Shown: one piece after another, positions 21,523-32,490 of the stretch
Layout: every line of letters begins with the position of its first letter
Position numbering within the stretch: the first letter of the stretch is position 1
Assembly: GCA_947311845.1 (NCBI GenBank)
Contig: CAMZMU010000035.1
Span: 5,618,344 to 5,682,343 of the forward strand
Origin: Poa pratensis
Lineage: Eukaryota; Streptophyta; Magnoliopsida; Poales; Poaceae
Length of the DNA: 64,000 nucleotides
Reading direction: 5' to 3'
The notes under the pieces: generated by a model
Told to the model about the DNA's origin: nothing
The model's database searches: none
Seen by the model: only the letters and a program-made list of their open reading frames with translations
Translations under genes and position numbers: made by a program

Positions 21523-22555
21523 TTATTTCGAGGAGGAGGAGGAGATCCTCTCGATGCGGAAGCTGAGCGGCACCGCCATGGACGACGCCGCCGCGGCCCC
21601 TGGAACCAGGTACCTGGGTGGCACCATCAGGAACGACGCCAGCTCGTCCACGGCGACAACCGCGCCGGGCGACGTGCTGCTCTCCACCTTCATGTCCACC
21701 AGGGCCGTGTCCGCCTTGCCTCCGTTCGCCCCACCAGATGCCGGCACCGGCAGGTTCGCCCACATCTTGCACGTGTACCGCGGCGACGGCGCCGCGCCCG
21801 CCCGGACGCACACCACCGACACGGTGGCCGCGGCGCCGAGCGCGCCCGCGGTGAGGACGAACGAGCCGCCATCGTCCCCGGCGCCAACGAGCACCCGCCG
21901 CGACGGCACCGGCGTTCGGAAGCGGTGCACCTTGCCGTACTGGACCGTGAGCTTGGGCCAGGCGTGCTCGGCGACGAGGTGGGCGGCGAGCGCCGGTGGC
22001 AGGCCGGAGAAGCCGCAGCCCGGCTCCGTGCAGAGGCAGGGCGCGTGAGGGCAAGCGCCGCGGTGGGTGTCCAGCTCGTGGTAGGCGACGTGCGTCCCGC
22101 AGCCGCCGTGGGGGCACTCCACCCTGGCCGCCGAGACCACGGCGTCCATGGCTGTGTTGCGGACGTCGAATCCGCCGCCGCTCGGGTCGCACCTCCGGCA
22201 CTCTTCGCCGCCGGCGATGCAGCCGCCGCAGGCCAAGTGGCCGGCCTTGCACTGCAAGAGCCGGGCCGTGGAGTCACGAATCGAAGAATCGACGGAGCGT
22301 CCAAGAAAAGAAGGAACCTACCTGGAAGACGGGCGGCTTCAGAGGGCGGGAGCAGAGTGGGCAGTGAAGCAGAGCCATGTCCATCTTGATGGCGCCCTCC
22401 ACCCTCGGGCCAGTTTCCGGCGCCACGACGACGACGCCGCCGCCTTCTCCTTCCCCACTGGTTCCTTCATGCACGGCGACTTCTTGCTTGACCCGGACGC
22501 TTGGCGGCGGATCCAGCCTCGGCTTCTTGGCGGCGCTCTGGTCGCCCTTCTCCAT
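21523..22555 (-). CDS. SINA/SIAH-type RING E3 ubiquitin ligase (SINA locus 2)
   Basis: Exons 22555-22322 and 22251-21523 are joined across a 70-bp intron (GTAGGT donor, phase 0) to give 320 residues. RING: C65-x2-C68 (CPLCSRPLKPPVFQ), then C79, H83, C86, C89, C96 and C99 (CKAGHLACGGC..CRRC). The SIAH-type finger (CPHGGC..H..H..CPHAPCLC) and a TRAF-like substrate-binding domain follow. The start MEKGDQSAAKKPRL is the first ATG after an in-frame TGA. It keeps the KKPRL basic stretch and VKQE motif of locus 1, which it resembles closely. All metal ligands are present, so it could be an active E3 acting on an unknown target. The C-terminus ends in a serine run. Confidence 0.9.
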
Positions 22556-22852
22556 CGCCAACGGCGGCGTGCCCCTGTTCAAACATTTTCAGAGACGAGA
22601 TGACACGGGCCGTCAGAACTACGTACCACGGTGAAATGAACTTATTTGGCGAGGAGGAACAAGAACAAGAACCTCTCTCCGTCTGTGGAGAAGGGCGAGA
22701 GTCTGAGGAGAGTAGAGCACGGCGAAATGAGGGGGGCGGATGAATCTGTGCTTGATTGATTGACAGTGGTCGCCGGTGGACACGGAGTAGAAATGTGGCC
22801 TTCACTCCATCCGAAAAGGAAAAATTTGTGCCGTGTGTCCATTGCGCTGCCC
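22556..22852. other. 5' flank of SINA 2
   Basis: Probable 5' UTR and promoter on the minus strand. No clear core promoter element recognised. Confidence 0.4.
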
Positions 22853-22869
22853 AAGGTTAACCAGAAGTA

Positions 22870-23973
22870 CCCTTCCCTCTCCTTATCCACTCGCTCTCAA
22901 ACAGTACCCCTTGAGGGTCGACCTCCGCCTCTCGTCACCGCCCTTCTCCTCCCTTCCCTCCGGCGGGTTCTCCGGCCGGCGTGGAGATGGAGTAGGAGGT
23001 CGTGCTTACCCTGTACATAGTAGATCTAGGGTAGATAGGTTGCTTAAGCTTTATGCTTGTACTTGGCTTTATGCCGTAGGCGCTGAGGGTAGGACGGCGG
23101 ATCGAGGCGGCCAGATCCGCCGCGCCGTGATCTTCTTCCTCTTAGCTGCATCTCTCTGGTGGCAGGAGAAGGTGCATGCGAAGCTGATGAAGGTGCGCAT
23201 CCCTCTGAATAAGGTACGCAGAGGAAGTTCTGAGCTGGGGCTTTCCGGCCAGCTCTGGCCTCGGCTTTTTCTCTATCTTCTGGTTGATTTGCTTCGGAGG
23301 TCGAAGCTCACGAAGAAGAGAGGAACTGGCGGCTTCCATAAGGCCGAATCCTTTGCTTTCTACTCCATCCATTTCGATCTACCTCCTCTGTTTGGTGGCA
23401 CAAGTACAGAGTTGACTGGAGGATTTTTGCATATCATGTGGTGGTGGGAAGCAAAGCTTTGTGGAGTTTCTGGTGAAGAAGAATTTGCACTGCTTTGTCG
23501 CAGTGGGTGCGAGAGGAGGTGTAGGTTCTGCGGATCTGAAGCTCTACGGGGTTTGTATTGACTGCAGCAAGTGAAGATCATCAATCGCGGCGGATTTGCG
23601 TCGGGATTATCCTTGACCTAAGGGGTCGCTTTATTCTGCGGTATTATGATTACCGCAGTGTTTTCAACCTCCAGGCCAGAGTGCCGATGCGGAGGCCCTT
23701 TCCCAGTTCCATGGTGGCGTACATCGTCGTGCTGAAGCCAAGTGGTTTTGTCCCCGGCGGCGGCAATGGCGGTCACCGTGTCGAGCTGCTCGATGTGCAC
23801 GGTGGAGAAGGACCAAATTGCGTTCCTAATTTTTCCTTTGAGGTCCTTTTTGAAAAAGCCAAGGGCTTGATTGTAATTTATTTTCTTGCTGAGGTCCTTG
23901 ATGTAAATTGTAAACCCACCGTATAATGCAGTCGGGATCCTTCTGGATCCCTCCCCTTGTTCAAAAAAAAAAA
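22870..23973 (+). mobile_element. Poly(A) non-LTR retroelement without recognised coding sequence
   Basis: A 15-bp direct duplication (GGTTAACCAGAAGTA) lies at 22855-22869 and 23974-23988, and a run of A precedes the right copy, the hallmark of target-primed reverse transcription. The 1.1-kb insert has a GC-rich 5' half and an AT-rich 3' end. No reverse transcriptase, endonuclease or zinc-knuckle motif is seen. It may be a non-autonomous LINE derivative or a reverse-transcribed cellular or chimeric RNA mobilised by a LINE. It inserted just upstream of SINA 2. The identity of the source RNA is unknown. Confidence 0.8.
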
Positions 23974-23988
23974 GGTTAACCAGAAGTA

Positions 23989-25865
23989 GCAGCTGATCGT
24001 GACAACACAGGGCAAGGCACGGCCTCCTACCCATCTTGCTTTGCTTGAGAAAGGAAGCAGATGGACCAAAAAAAAACTATTTTAAATTGAGATTTTGCAC
24101 CTTCGTCACTTGTTTTTAAAATCATATATAAACTTGTACCCATGATTTTTGAATTTTCTAAAATAAAGGGAGCATTGCTGCACGGGAGGGGAGAAAATCC
24201 TCCCTCGAAACTATCTCATCTCATACCATGAACGAACGTGAACCATAACATGTCTACTGCCATTTCAAAAACGTAGATGACTCGCATGAATTTGAATTTG
24301 CAACCGTTAACATGACCCAGATGTTTTTGGTCTTCCATGCGTGGCCCACCGCCATGCTCGCTCGGGGCGGGAATCTGGGTGTCCGATGAGCTCCCTGTTT
24401 TGTCTTCCGAACTGGATCTTTGCGCCAAACAAAAATTCTTCTCCATGTTCGAGTTTGGATAAATTTTAAAATTTGGCCACGGGTTGATTGGGATTTCTTA
24501 AAAACTCGCTATTTAGAATTGTTTTATTTTAAGAAAGGCCTCTATAATCTTGGGGGTGTTTAAAAGAACCATTCGTTGATTCCTGGTATAATAAAATCCT
24601 CATATTTCATTTATTTCTATTTTCACTCCTCTTTGGCACATGAACTCCGTATCATTGTCACGTCATAATAACTCAAACTTCTAAATGTTGAACGGAATTT
24701 GCACAACAATGCATGAAATGATCAAATAAAATTAGTGGATACATGATTAAACATTGGAACCACTTCTCATGTAGTTGTCAACTAGGTCATGTCAAACATG
24801 GTGATGTGATTGAATGTCTTTTATATTCGTTACACTTCCAAAAATTTATGAACCCGATAGTCCAAGCATGAATTTTGTTCTATCGCGTTGATAATGGGTA
24901 GTCATACGTAGTATGTATAGAATACTATGTATGTCGTATGCATTTCAGGTACATTGGCATGCCCTAATAGCCTACAGGGGTCAACCAACCTATTCGGGGC
25001 ACACCCCGGATTCATAAAAGCAAGCTTGTGGTTATATGGAAAGAAACCATTCCGACTCGGTCACGGATAAGACACCTTCTCGGAGGAGAGAAGACCACCG
25101 CCATACCTAGTGTATATAAGGTGGGCAAAAACTCCGTAAGCGGACCAAGTGCTTCACAATCAAACTATTCACGATTACCTCACAATCAAAGTCCACATAT
25201 TTTCTTATTTGCTAAGAAAAAAATGTCCACATATTTTCTTTGCCACAATAGTTGCCGAGTTGCCTAACAAATCGCATTGTTCCACATTGGAAAAATAATT
25301 GTACCACGTCTCGAGACAAGCAAGATTAATGATATGATCTCTCTCTAAGGCATCTTACATCACCAGATCACATTTCTATTCATTTTTGCGAGCTATAGCA
25401 TACCGTTTAAGGTTTTGGGACGATTTCCATCTATGATGGCACTTGTTCAAAAAAAATCCATGATGGCCCCAAAAGAAAACTCGCCATTTTCTCGTTTTAT
25501 CGCCGCTAGGACTTCAACTGTGTCATCCGTTGTCGAATAACCGCTTACAACATCGCCATCACCATGGCAATCGCTACCTGTCTCTTACAACATCTTCATC
25601 ATCGTCTCCTGTGGCCGAGCAGCACAAGCGCGTGTGAGTCGTTGCAGTACAAGGCTGTTGAAAATGACAGCGCGGCCGTCAAAGAGAAAGATCATGGTCC
25701 GGAGTGTAAGTTACCCAAAAAGGAGAATCGATCAACGGTGAACAAATTAGCTTTCTCGAACAAATTAGCCAGACTGAGAACATAACGAACGTAGCAGCCA
25801 ACAAAATACATGCATACGGATGATGACCGAACGCCGGCACCATGAAAAACTATCAAGATGACCAA
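23989..25865. other. Intergenic between SINA 2 and SINA 3
   Basis: Mostly AT-rich. A TATATAAGG box near 25112 with LTR-like surroundings (about 24955-25165) might be a solo LTR piece, but no ends or duplication could be found. Nothing else is supported. Confidence 0.4.
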
Positions 25866-25871
25866 AGCGTT

Positions 25872-27029
25872 TCAATGGAACCTCCTCGTTGTCCTGGCCG
25901 GCGGCGGTGGCATCGTCTTGGCCGCGGCGGTAGCAGCGTCAACGGGGTGGACCTGATCGATGCGCACGCTGATGGCCAGCGCGTCGCCGGACATGAGCTC
26001 CTGCGGCACCGCCAGGAACATGCCCTGCCCCGGCACGGGCCCGCCGTTGGACATGGCGCTGCTGCTGACGGCGGAGGCCATCAGGACCACCTTGTCCTTG
26101 TCGCCGCCCGGGTGTTCCACGGAGAGCTTGCACCAGAACTGTGGCGCCCCGGGGGCCGCGGCCGCCCCGTCGGCCCTGATGCTGACCAGGACACGGCGGT
26201 GGCGGCTGCGCCGAGCTCGCCCAGAGTGAGCATGAACACGCTTTGGTCGTCCTCCCCGACGACGAGGTGCCAGCGCTGCGCCAGCGGCAGGTTGAGGTTC
26301 CAGGGCTGGCCGTAGCGGACGGGGTTGATGATGCGGGAGTGGCCGGCGGGGGAGTGGTCGCGGAGCGCCAAGGGGAGCCCAGGAAGCCGCAGCCGGGCTC
26401 CGGGCATAGGCAGGGCGCGTGGTGGCACGCGCGCTTGTGCAGCTCGGCCTGGTGGTAGACCACGTAGCTGTCGCGGCCGAAGCCCTGTAGGCGCACGGCA
26501 CCTTGGCGGCGCAGACGAAAGCGTCTGTCTCGCCGGAGTGGATGTGGGCGGGGCCGCACACCTCGACGTGGCCGTGGCGGCAGTGGCAGCACACCACGTG
26601 TCCGATCTCGCACTGCGATCAACACAAACGCAAACGAATCCATTCAAGATCGGAAAAAAGAGCGGATCAAACTTTTGTTATCTCTGTTAAATTAAATCTT
26701 GAACGAATATACTAAGATTGTACCTTGAAGACGGGCGGCTTGAGGGGGAGGAGGCAGGCCTGGCAATGGAGCAGCGTCACGTCTAGCCTCACGTCGATCT
26801 GCGGTATCGGGCTCGGCGCCACCGCCACCAAGGCTTCCGCCGCCGACGCCGCCACGGCCGCCGCTCCCGTGCCGTTGCCATGGGTGGCAACCTCCCCTTC
26901 CTCGCGTTCCTGTGCTCGCGGCTCCTGCTTCACCACGGACACTAGCGCCTGCGCCCTCGGTTTCTTGGCGGCGTGCTCGCCATTGCCCGTCGGCGTCGGC
27001 GGCGACACCCGCTTGTCCTGCCCAGCCAT
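25872..27029 (-). pseudogene. SINA/SIAH-type E3 ligase with three frameshifts (SINA locus 3)
   Basis: Exon 1 (27029-26724) is intact: ATG, then AAKKPR, VKQE and the RING start CQACLLPLKPPVFK, with donor GTACAA. Exon 2 starts at 26612 (CEIGHVVCCHCRHGH) after a 111-bp intron. Family-like sequence then moves between three frames, with shifts near 26490 (before GFGRDSYVVYHQ), 26366 (before LALRDHSPAGHS) and 26193 (before VLVSIRADG). It ends at the stop at 25872. The domain order is complete (RING, SIAH finger, TRAF-like), so decay is recent or the indels are sequence errors. As written it cannot encode a full protein. Confidence 0.85.
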
Positions 27030-27275
27030 GCCGCCGCCTAGACCTAACTCTGACCCGATCGCACGGCCACCACGAACAGACTCAACCGGTCTCTAGCGAC
27101 ATGTGATGACCAGTTTTGTGATGAGATCCGGACCATGTATATATGAGTCATATCCGGAGTACGCAAGTTTTACACCATTGAACATCTGTCCTGTATCTTT
27201 CCAAAACAATGACCTTATTTCCAATTTTAGTTTTTTCATTTAAAATACGCCATTTATAACATTTGGCCAACATTA

Positions 27276-27603
27276 TGGCATGTACAATGGGGGTGATGTC
27301 AGTCTTCTCTTAGCGTTGACACGTAGGATAATTATCTAGGTGGCGGAGAGAGAATTAAGAAAGAAGAGGTTGTCTTCCCTTAGCTAAGAGATGATCTCTT
27401 ACGAAATAAGAGAAGACTAATTTCACCATTGTACCAGTTGTCTTCTCTTAGAACTACGATTTCCTACTAAAATACAATTAATTAACATTAATTGTTAGAG
27501 ATGACAATAAGAGATAACGCATTGTACAACTAATAATTTTGCCTTCTCTAAATGACGTGAACGGTTAAGAGAAGGCACGCCTTCTCTACCATTGTGCATG
27601 CCC
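27276..27603. mobile_element. Tourist-like MITE (Harbinger-derived)
   Basis: Inverted ends TGGCATGTACAATGG and CCATTGTGCATGCCC are flanked by TTA duplications (27273-27275 and 27604-27606). It is 328 bp without an ORF. The interior has many alternating TCTTCTCTTA/TAAGAGAAG blocks, which let it fold into a long imperfect hairpin. Confidence 0.75.
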
Positions 27604-27779
27604 TTATTATCTGCCATTTTAATTAGTAGTCTGATTATTTTGAATATCTTTACCCAACTGTCGTCGCGCCAAATGATGGTTTCGTCCACTTTCCATGTTT
27701 TCAATGTGCTGTCGCGCCAGATAGACAACCTCAAGCCGCTATGTGCATGCTCGCGCCAGTTAGGTCAAATGAGATCATG

Positions 27780-29190
27780 CCACGTGCGACGACGGAAATG
27801 ACGCATTTATTTCCTTTTATATGATCAAATGTGACAATGCCATGTAAGTCGGGGGTAATTGCCGCATTCGTTTCTTTTTATATCGTTATCTTCATATATT
27901 GCACCAAGACTAATTTCTTGCATATTCCTTTGGCTGGTGCCACTTGGCATGGACAGCGTGTCGTGCCCTTCTTCTTCGTCTTCCGGATCTTCCGGGGCTC
28001 CACACCTTCGCCGCCGCCTTCCACATCATCATCGCCACCCTCCATGTACTCACCGACGCCCTCCATTTCCTCCTCCCCATCGCCATCTTCCTCCTCACCG
28101 TACCATTCGGCCTCCACAGCTAGCTATCCGACAGGACGGCAATGTCCCCTCACGGATCATGCGACGCAACACTTCCAAGCCTTCAATCTATTGCAATCAA
28201 CAACGCGCACGTCGGTTTAATGTATTGAACACAATGATCATGGGGGTAAATGTCATAGATTTCATACCATGTCGCAGTCGACGTCGTTTGGCATTCTGTC
28301 GAATATGTGGGCGTCAGAGTAGCTGGTACCATCGCCGTCCGTGCCAAAAAGGCATTGCAAGCCGCTCACATCGACACGTTGGCGACGCCGGTCTCTCTGC
28401 AAAGTCGGCGAGTCGGTGAACGCCTGATTGAGATGACGGGGACGCCAACGCTGACGGTTGGCGAGTCAGAGCGGCAGCTACTTTCATAGCATGGCGAGGC
28501 CCGTATCCTTGAACGCGGGGTGGCGCCACCGCCATCAAACAAGACCGGGTTCGACGGCGATGTGCCACCCACCGTGTTCGTGCTCCCTTGACTTGCGCCG
28601 CCGACAGCTTGTACGCCAAGGACGCTCGCAGCAAATAGATCTCCTGCCTAGCCTCCGCACTAACATGCGTCCCTCTTTTGTCTACGGTGGCTGCCGCTCG
28701 ACGTGCCAGCTCCTTTTCCCGGTCTTCATCCGGCGTGTTCAGCGGCCGCGCGCGTGTTTTACGAGGGGCGAGATAGTCGTGACTGTCCCCGCGAGAAGGG
28801 CCACCCTGTCGTCCTCCTCCACCGCAAGCGCAGCCACGGCTGTGTTTGATGGGCGACATCGGCGGGTGATGTGGATCGCGCAAGGTGGGAAAGGAGGAGT
28901 GTTGGGGAGGCAAATGGTGGGAGAATGAAAATGGACGGGACAGAGGGGAAAGTGATATAGAGCGTCTATGTCACTGCCGCGTCAGTCCCGCCCGTTAGAT
29001 CCAAAGTGGCGCCCATTGCCGTGGTTGACGACACGCCCGCTTACGTGCCTAGAACATGGGCGCGAAGCGGGTTTGCCGGACGTTGTATTGGGACGTGCCG
29101 GCAACATTTGGACTATTAGGCGACAGTTTGTTACCGGTGCGTCCAAAATGTCTATAAGGAGCGTAGTTGGACGCGCCGGTGGAGATGCTC
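27780..29190. mobile_element. Truncated Harbinger-like element (right end only)
   Basis: The right terminus GGTGGAGATGCTC at 29178-29190 is followed by TTA, the mirror of the GAGCATCTCCA ends seen at 5133. The matching left terminus was not found. The left limit given is only where the sequence becomes GC-rich. Confidence 0.45.
28314..28859 (-). CDS. Uncharacterised GC-rich ORF in a Harbinger-like remnant
   Basis: The ATG at 28859 opens MSPIKHSRGCACGGGG. A basic, alanine-rich stretch follows (EDREKELARRAAATVDKRGT, ARQEIYLLRASLAYKL) and the ORF runs to 28314, about 181 residues. No domain is recognised. The neighbouring right end (CGCCGGTGGAGATGCTC, then TTA at 29191-29193) matches the end type of the 5133-6768 element, so the ORF probably belongs to a truncated relative. 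It may simply be a long open frame in GC-rich DNA. Confidence 0.3.
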   Translation of the reverse strand: MSPIKHSRGCACGGGGRQGGPSRGDSHDYLAPRKTRARPLNTPDEDREKELARRAAATVDKRGTHVSAEARQEIYLLRASLAYKLSAAQVKGARTRWVAHRRRTRSCLMAVAPPRVQGYGPRHAMKVAAALTRQPSALASPSSQSGVHRLADFAERPASPTCRCERLAMPFWHGRRWYQLL

Positions 29191-29193
29191 TTA

Positions 29194-29960
29194 GATGTAA
29201 GTGTCGTTCGGGAGGCGCAGATCATGAGCTGCTACGAGTGATTAATTTGGAACTCTTTTTTTTCTTCTTTTACCTTAAGGTTTGAAATAGCTCTTAACAT
29301 TTTGTTGGTGAATAGTCTGAATGTAATTCGTATCTTTTCGTTATTAATATTTATCTTATATCGAAAAAATAGAGCATGTTGCATTATTTTTGAAATTTAC
29401 CTAAAAGGTTTGTTGCATCCGTGGAAATGTCTAATTCATTTATGCAGTATATTGTTGTCCCGCACAACATGGTACAACATTTGTGTTTGCTACAAAGTGC
29501 GGAGCACGGGGGCGCGGAGAGGTTAGGATGGCTCACAATGGAATTTATGTGGGAGTTCAATGAACATGTGCCACACATTGCTTTGATTACCGGTCGGTAA
29601 ATCCAGTTATTGGTCGGTAACCGAATATCCTGAGCACCATCGGAAAATGTCCATGCCGGGCCGAAATTTTAAATTGTAACAAAAATTTATAATAATTTGT
29701 TAAACTCGGAAACACAAAAAGGTAAGTTTTTTTATATTCAGATTTCAAATTCATCCGGTAACCGTTCGGAATTTTCTGTTAACCGTGATAAGCGAAAATC
29801 CTGACTACCCTTGGATTTTATTTTTCTAATTAGCCAAAACCTACTGTCACGTTTAGTACTACTCCTTGCTGAATCATGTCCGTAAAAAGGTCACCTACAT
29901 TTCAAATATGCACTCATATGAAAAATACAAATGTAATGCTAGGAACTCCTGGTTTTCTGA
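29194..29960. other. Intergenic; no gene seen
   Basis: AT-rich; includes short direct copies of CCGGTCGGTAA (about 29590-29625). No ends or exons supported. Confidence 0.4.
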
Positions 29961-31108
29961 ATTTATCTGAATTTTTCTGTTAGAACTCACTGATGGGGGA
30001 TCACTGCAGCATGGATCTGGACTGGATTTAGCTCTGCTGGAAGCTGACCAAGCTTTACTGAACAATGATGCCTCTGCTGTTCCCATTATCACCTCCCAGG
30101 TCAGAAGGAGTCCAAGGGCAAATAAATATGCTGGATTTAGGGTGCATCTAATTTCTGATGCTAAAGTCAAGAAATCCAAGGTGAAAAACAGAGTTACTCC
30201 CAGGATTGTGGATGTTACCTCCAACTCAGATGAACAGGACTCAGCTATCAGTACATATACTAATGATCAGATTCCTCCTCCTACACCAATCCCTCTCCTG
30301 CAGCAAATTGGTGTCCAGATGTGTGGTGTTCCACCTGAAGAGATGAGATGTCTACCCAGAAGATGTTGGCTAACCCACAGGAGGAAGATATCCAGGAGGC
30401 CTAGGCCTTTTATTATTATTATTGTAATGAATTACTTAAGGAAGTGGTTTATTTTGTGCTGGAACATTAGGGGGCTTAATGCCAAATCTAAACAGTTGGC
30501 TCTACTCAATGCTATCAAACTAAGTGGTTGTGATGTGATTTGCTTGCAAGAGACCACGAAATCGCATTTTGATATGAGCTTTATTAAATCCTGTTGCCCT
30601 AACTCTTTTGATGAATTTGTTTACGTTCCATCCAATGGTGCTTCAGGGGGTCTAATTATTATTTGGAAAAGCTCTGTGTTCACTGGACTAGTCATGCACT
30701 GCCAGCCCTTTGCGTTGTCAATTCATTTCACCTCTAAACTGGATTCTTTTTCCTGGACATTAATGAACATTTATGGGCCTCACTAGTACAGAACGACACA
30801 TCGGATACCCCTCTATGGCAACGGTAGGAGTTAGGCGACGGTAAATCGCGACATCCCCCGCGTGCCCGCACTAGGCCGTAAAGCAGGCCCACAACATCGG
30901 CAACGGGTGAATAGTGGAATATATGTTGGCAACGGAGTTTGGTTTAACTCCGTTACCGATGTGTGCTCATCGCACACGGACAGTTTCGTAATCTCCGTTG
31001 CCATTAGAAGCAGCCCGACAGCCGGCCTATAAGAACCTACTATGCCCTTCACTCTCACTCACTTCCAACCCTAGCCGCCGCACAGTCTCCCTCTCTCCAC
31101 TCTCTCGC

Positions 31109-31714
31109 ATGGCTTCCACCGTCGGCGCTGGTAGATCCGGCCATCGCGGCCGTGACCGCGGCCGCGGCCGTGGCCGCCCCCCCTCCGGGCCTTCAGGCAG
31201 CAGCAGCGTCAGCTGGTGTTGCGGGACGAGCTTGCGGAACAGGCCGCCGCCGATCCGTCCCCTGCAGGCCGGTCCCGCAGCCTTGGCGCTCGTCCGCACG
31301 GCAAAGGCTCCGGCCGCACCCGCTCATTTGGCCACCATTGCAGCTACCGCGAGATCTGCCAGGCAATGTACCCCGGCCTCCATCCGTCTTCCTCCTCCTC
31401 CTCGTCCTCGTCCTCCGACGAGGAGGAAGAGGAAGAGGAAGAGGAAGAGGAAGAGGAGGAGGATCGTGATCTGGAGATTGCTTGCCAACTCTCCCGCGCC
31501 GATTTCGAGCGCGAGGACGCCAAGCGTCGTCAGGGCGAGGCCGATCTCCGAGGCGTCGACCCAGGTCGAACGCGCCGAGGAGGCGGTCTACCAGTCTGAC
31601 CTCCGGGCCGCCATAGCCCTCTCTTTGGTCCACGCCGAGGGCAAGGCGCCACCAGGGGAGTCCGGCGCTAGCTCCGTCGCCGGCGGCGACGCTAAGCGAG
31701 CCCGCCTCGCCTAA
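31109..31714 (+). CDS. Gene-like ORF in the CACTA element with UIM-like motifs
   Basis: The ATG at 31109 opens MASTVGAGRSGHRGRDRGRG (RG-rich) and an open frame runs to the stop at 31714 (201 residues). The middle part makes better protein sense in the +1-shifted frame (about 31216-31599): LVLRDELAEQAAADPS, HCSYREICQAMYPGLHP, a Ser run and a long Glu run, then DRDLEIACQLSRADFE. That last segment fits the ubiquitin-interacting motif pattern (hydrophobic-x2-Ala-x3-Ser-x2-acidic). Back in the first frame, DLRAAIALSLVHAEG is a second UIM-like segment and KRARLA ends the protein. Either two old indels interrupt an original gene or both frames are incidental. The function is unknown. Confidence 0.5.
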   Translation: MASTVGAGRSGHRGRDRGRGRGRPPSGPSGSSSVSWCCGTSLRNRPPPIRPLQAGPAALALVRTAKAPAAPAHLATIAATARSARQCTPASIRLPPPPRPRPPTRRKRKRKRKRKRRRIVIWRLLANSPAPISSARTPSVVRARPISEASTQVERAEEAVYQSDLRAAIALSLVHAEGKAPPGESGASSVAGGDAKRARLA

Positions 31715-31747
31715 TGTAAGACCCCAGTTCAGTAGGATAGCTGTTTT

Positions 31748-32490
31748 CTAGTTGTAAGTAGCTAATTGTTTATCCATAGATTTGATTTGTTTTTAGTAGG
31801 CATTGTTTACACATAGATTTTAGTTGTTTTCTAGTTGTAAGTAGCTAATTGTTTATCCATAGATTTGCTCTGTTTTTAGTAGGCATTGTTTACACATAGA
31901 TTTTAGTTGTTTTCTAGTTGTAAGTAGCTAATTGTTTATCCATAGATTTGCTCTGTTTTTAGTAGGCATTGTTTACACATAGATTTTAGCCGTTTTCTAG
32001 TTGTAAGTAGCTAATTGTTTATCCATAGATTTGATCTGTTTTAGTAGGCATTGTTTACACATAGATTTTAGTTGTTTTCTAGTTGTAAGTAGCTAATTGT
32101 GTATCCATATATTTGCTCTGTTTTTAGTGGGCATTGTTTACAAATAGATTTTATCTGTTTTCTAGTTGTAAGTAGCTAATTGTTTATCCATAGATTTGCT
32201 CTGTTTTTTATAGGCATTGTTTACACATAGATTTTAGTTGTTTTCTAGTTGTAAGTACCTAATTGTTTATCCATAGATTTGCTCTGTTTTTAGTAGGCAT
32301 TGTTTACACATAGATTTTAGCTGTTTTCTAGTTGTAAGTAGCTAATTGTTTATCCATGCATATGCTCTGTTTTTAGTAGGCATTGTTTACACATAGATTT
32401 TAGTTGTTTTCTAGTTGTAAATACCTAATTGTTTATCCATGGATATGCTCTGTTTTTAGTAGGCATTTGTTCTGATTTTAGCTTTGTTTC
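31748..32490. repeat. 83-bp satellite inside the CACTA element, about nine copies
   Basis: CTAGTTGTAAGTAGCTAATT recurs at 31748, 31831, 31914, 31997, 32079, 32162, 32245, 32328 and 32411, a period of 83 bp with one 82-bp unit. The unit also includes TAGTAGGCATTGTTTACACA. Copies differ by a few substitutions. Confidence 0.93.

Noticed and set aside
24955..25165. Possible LTR fragment with TATATAAGG
   Set aside because: No TG..CA ends, target duplication or second copy could be found.
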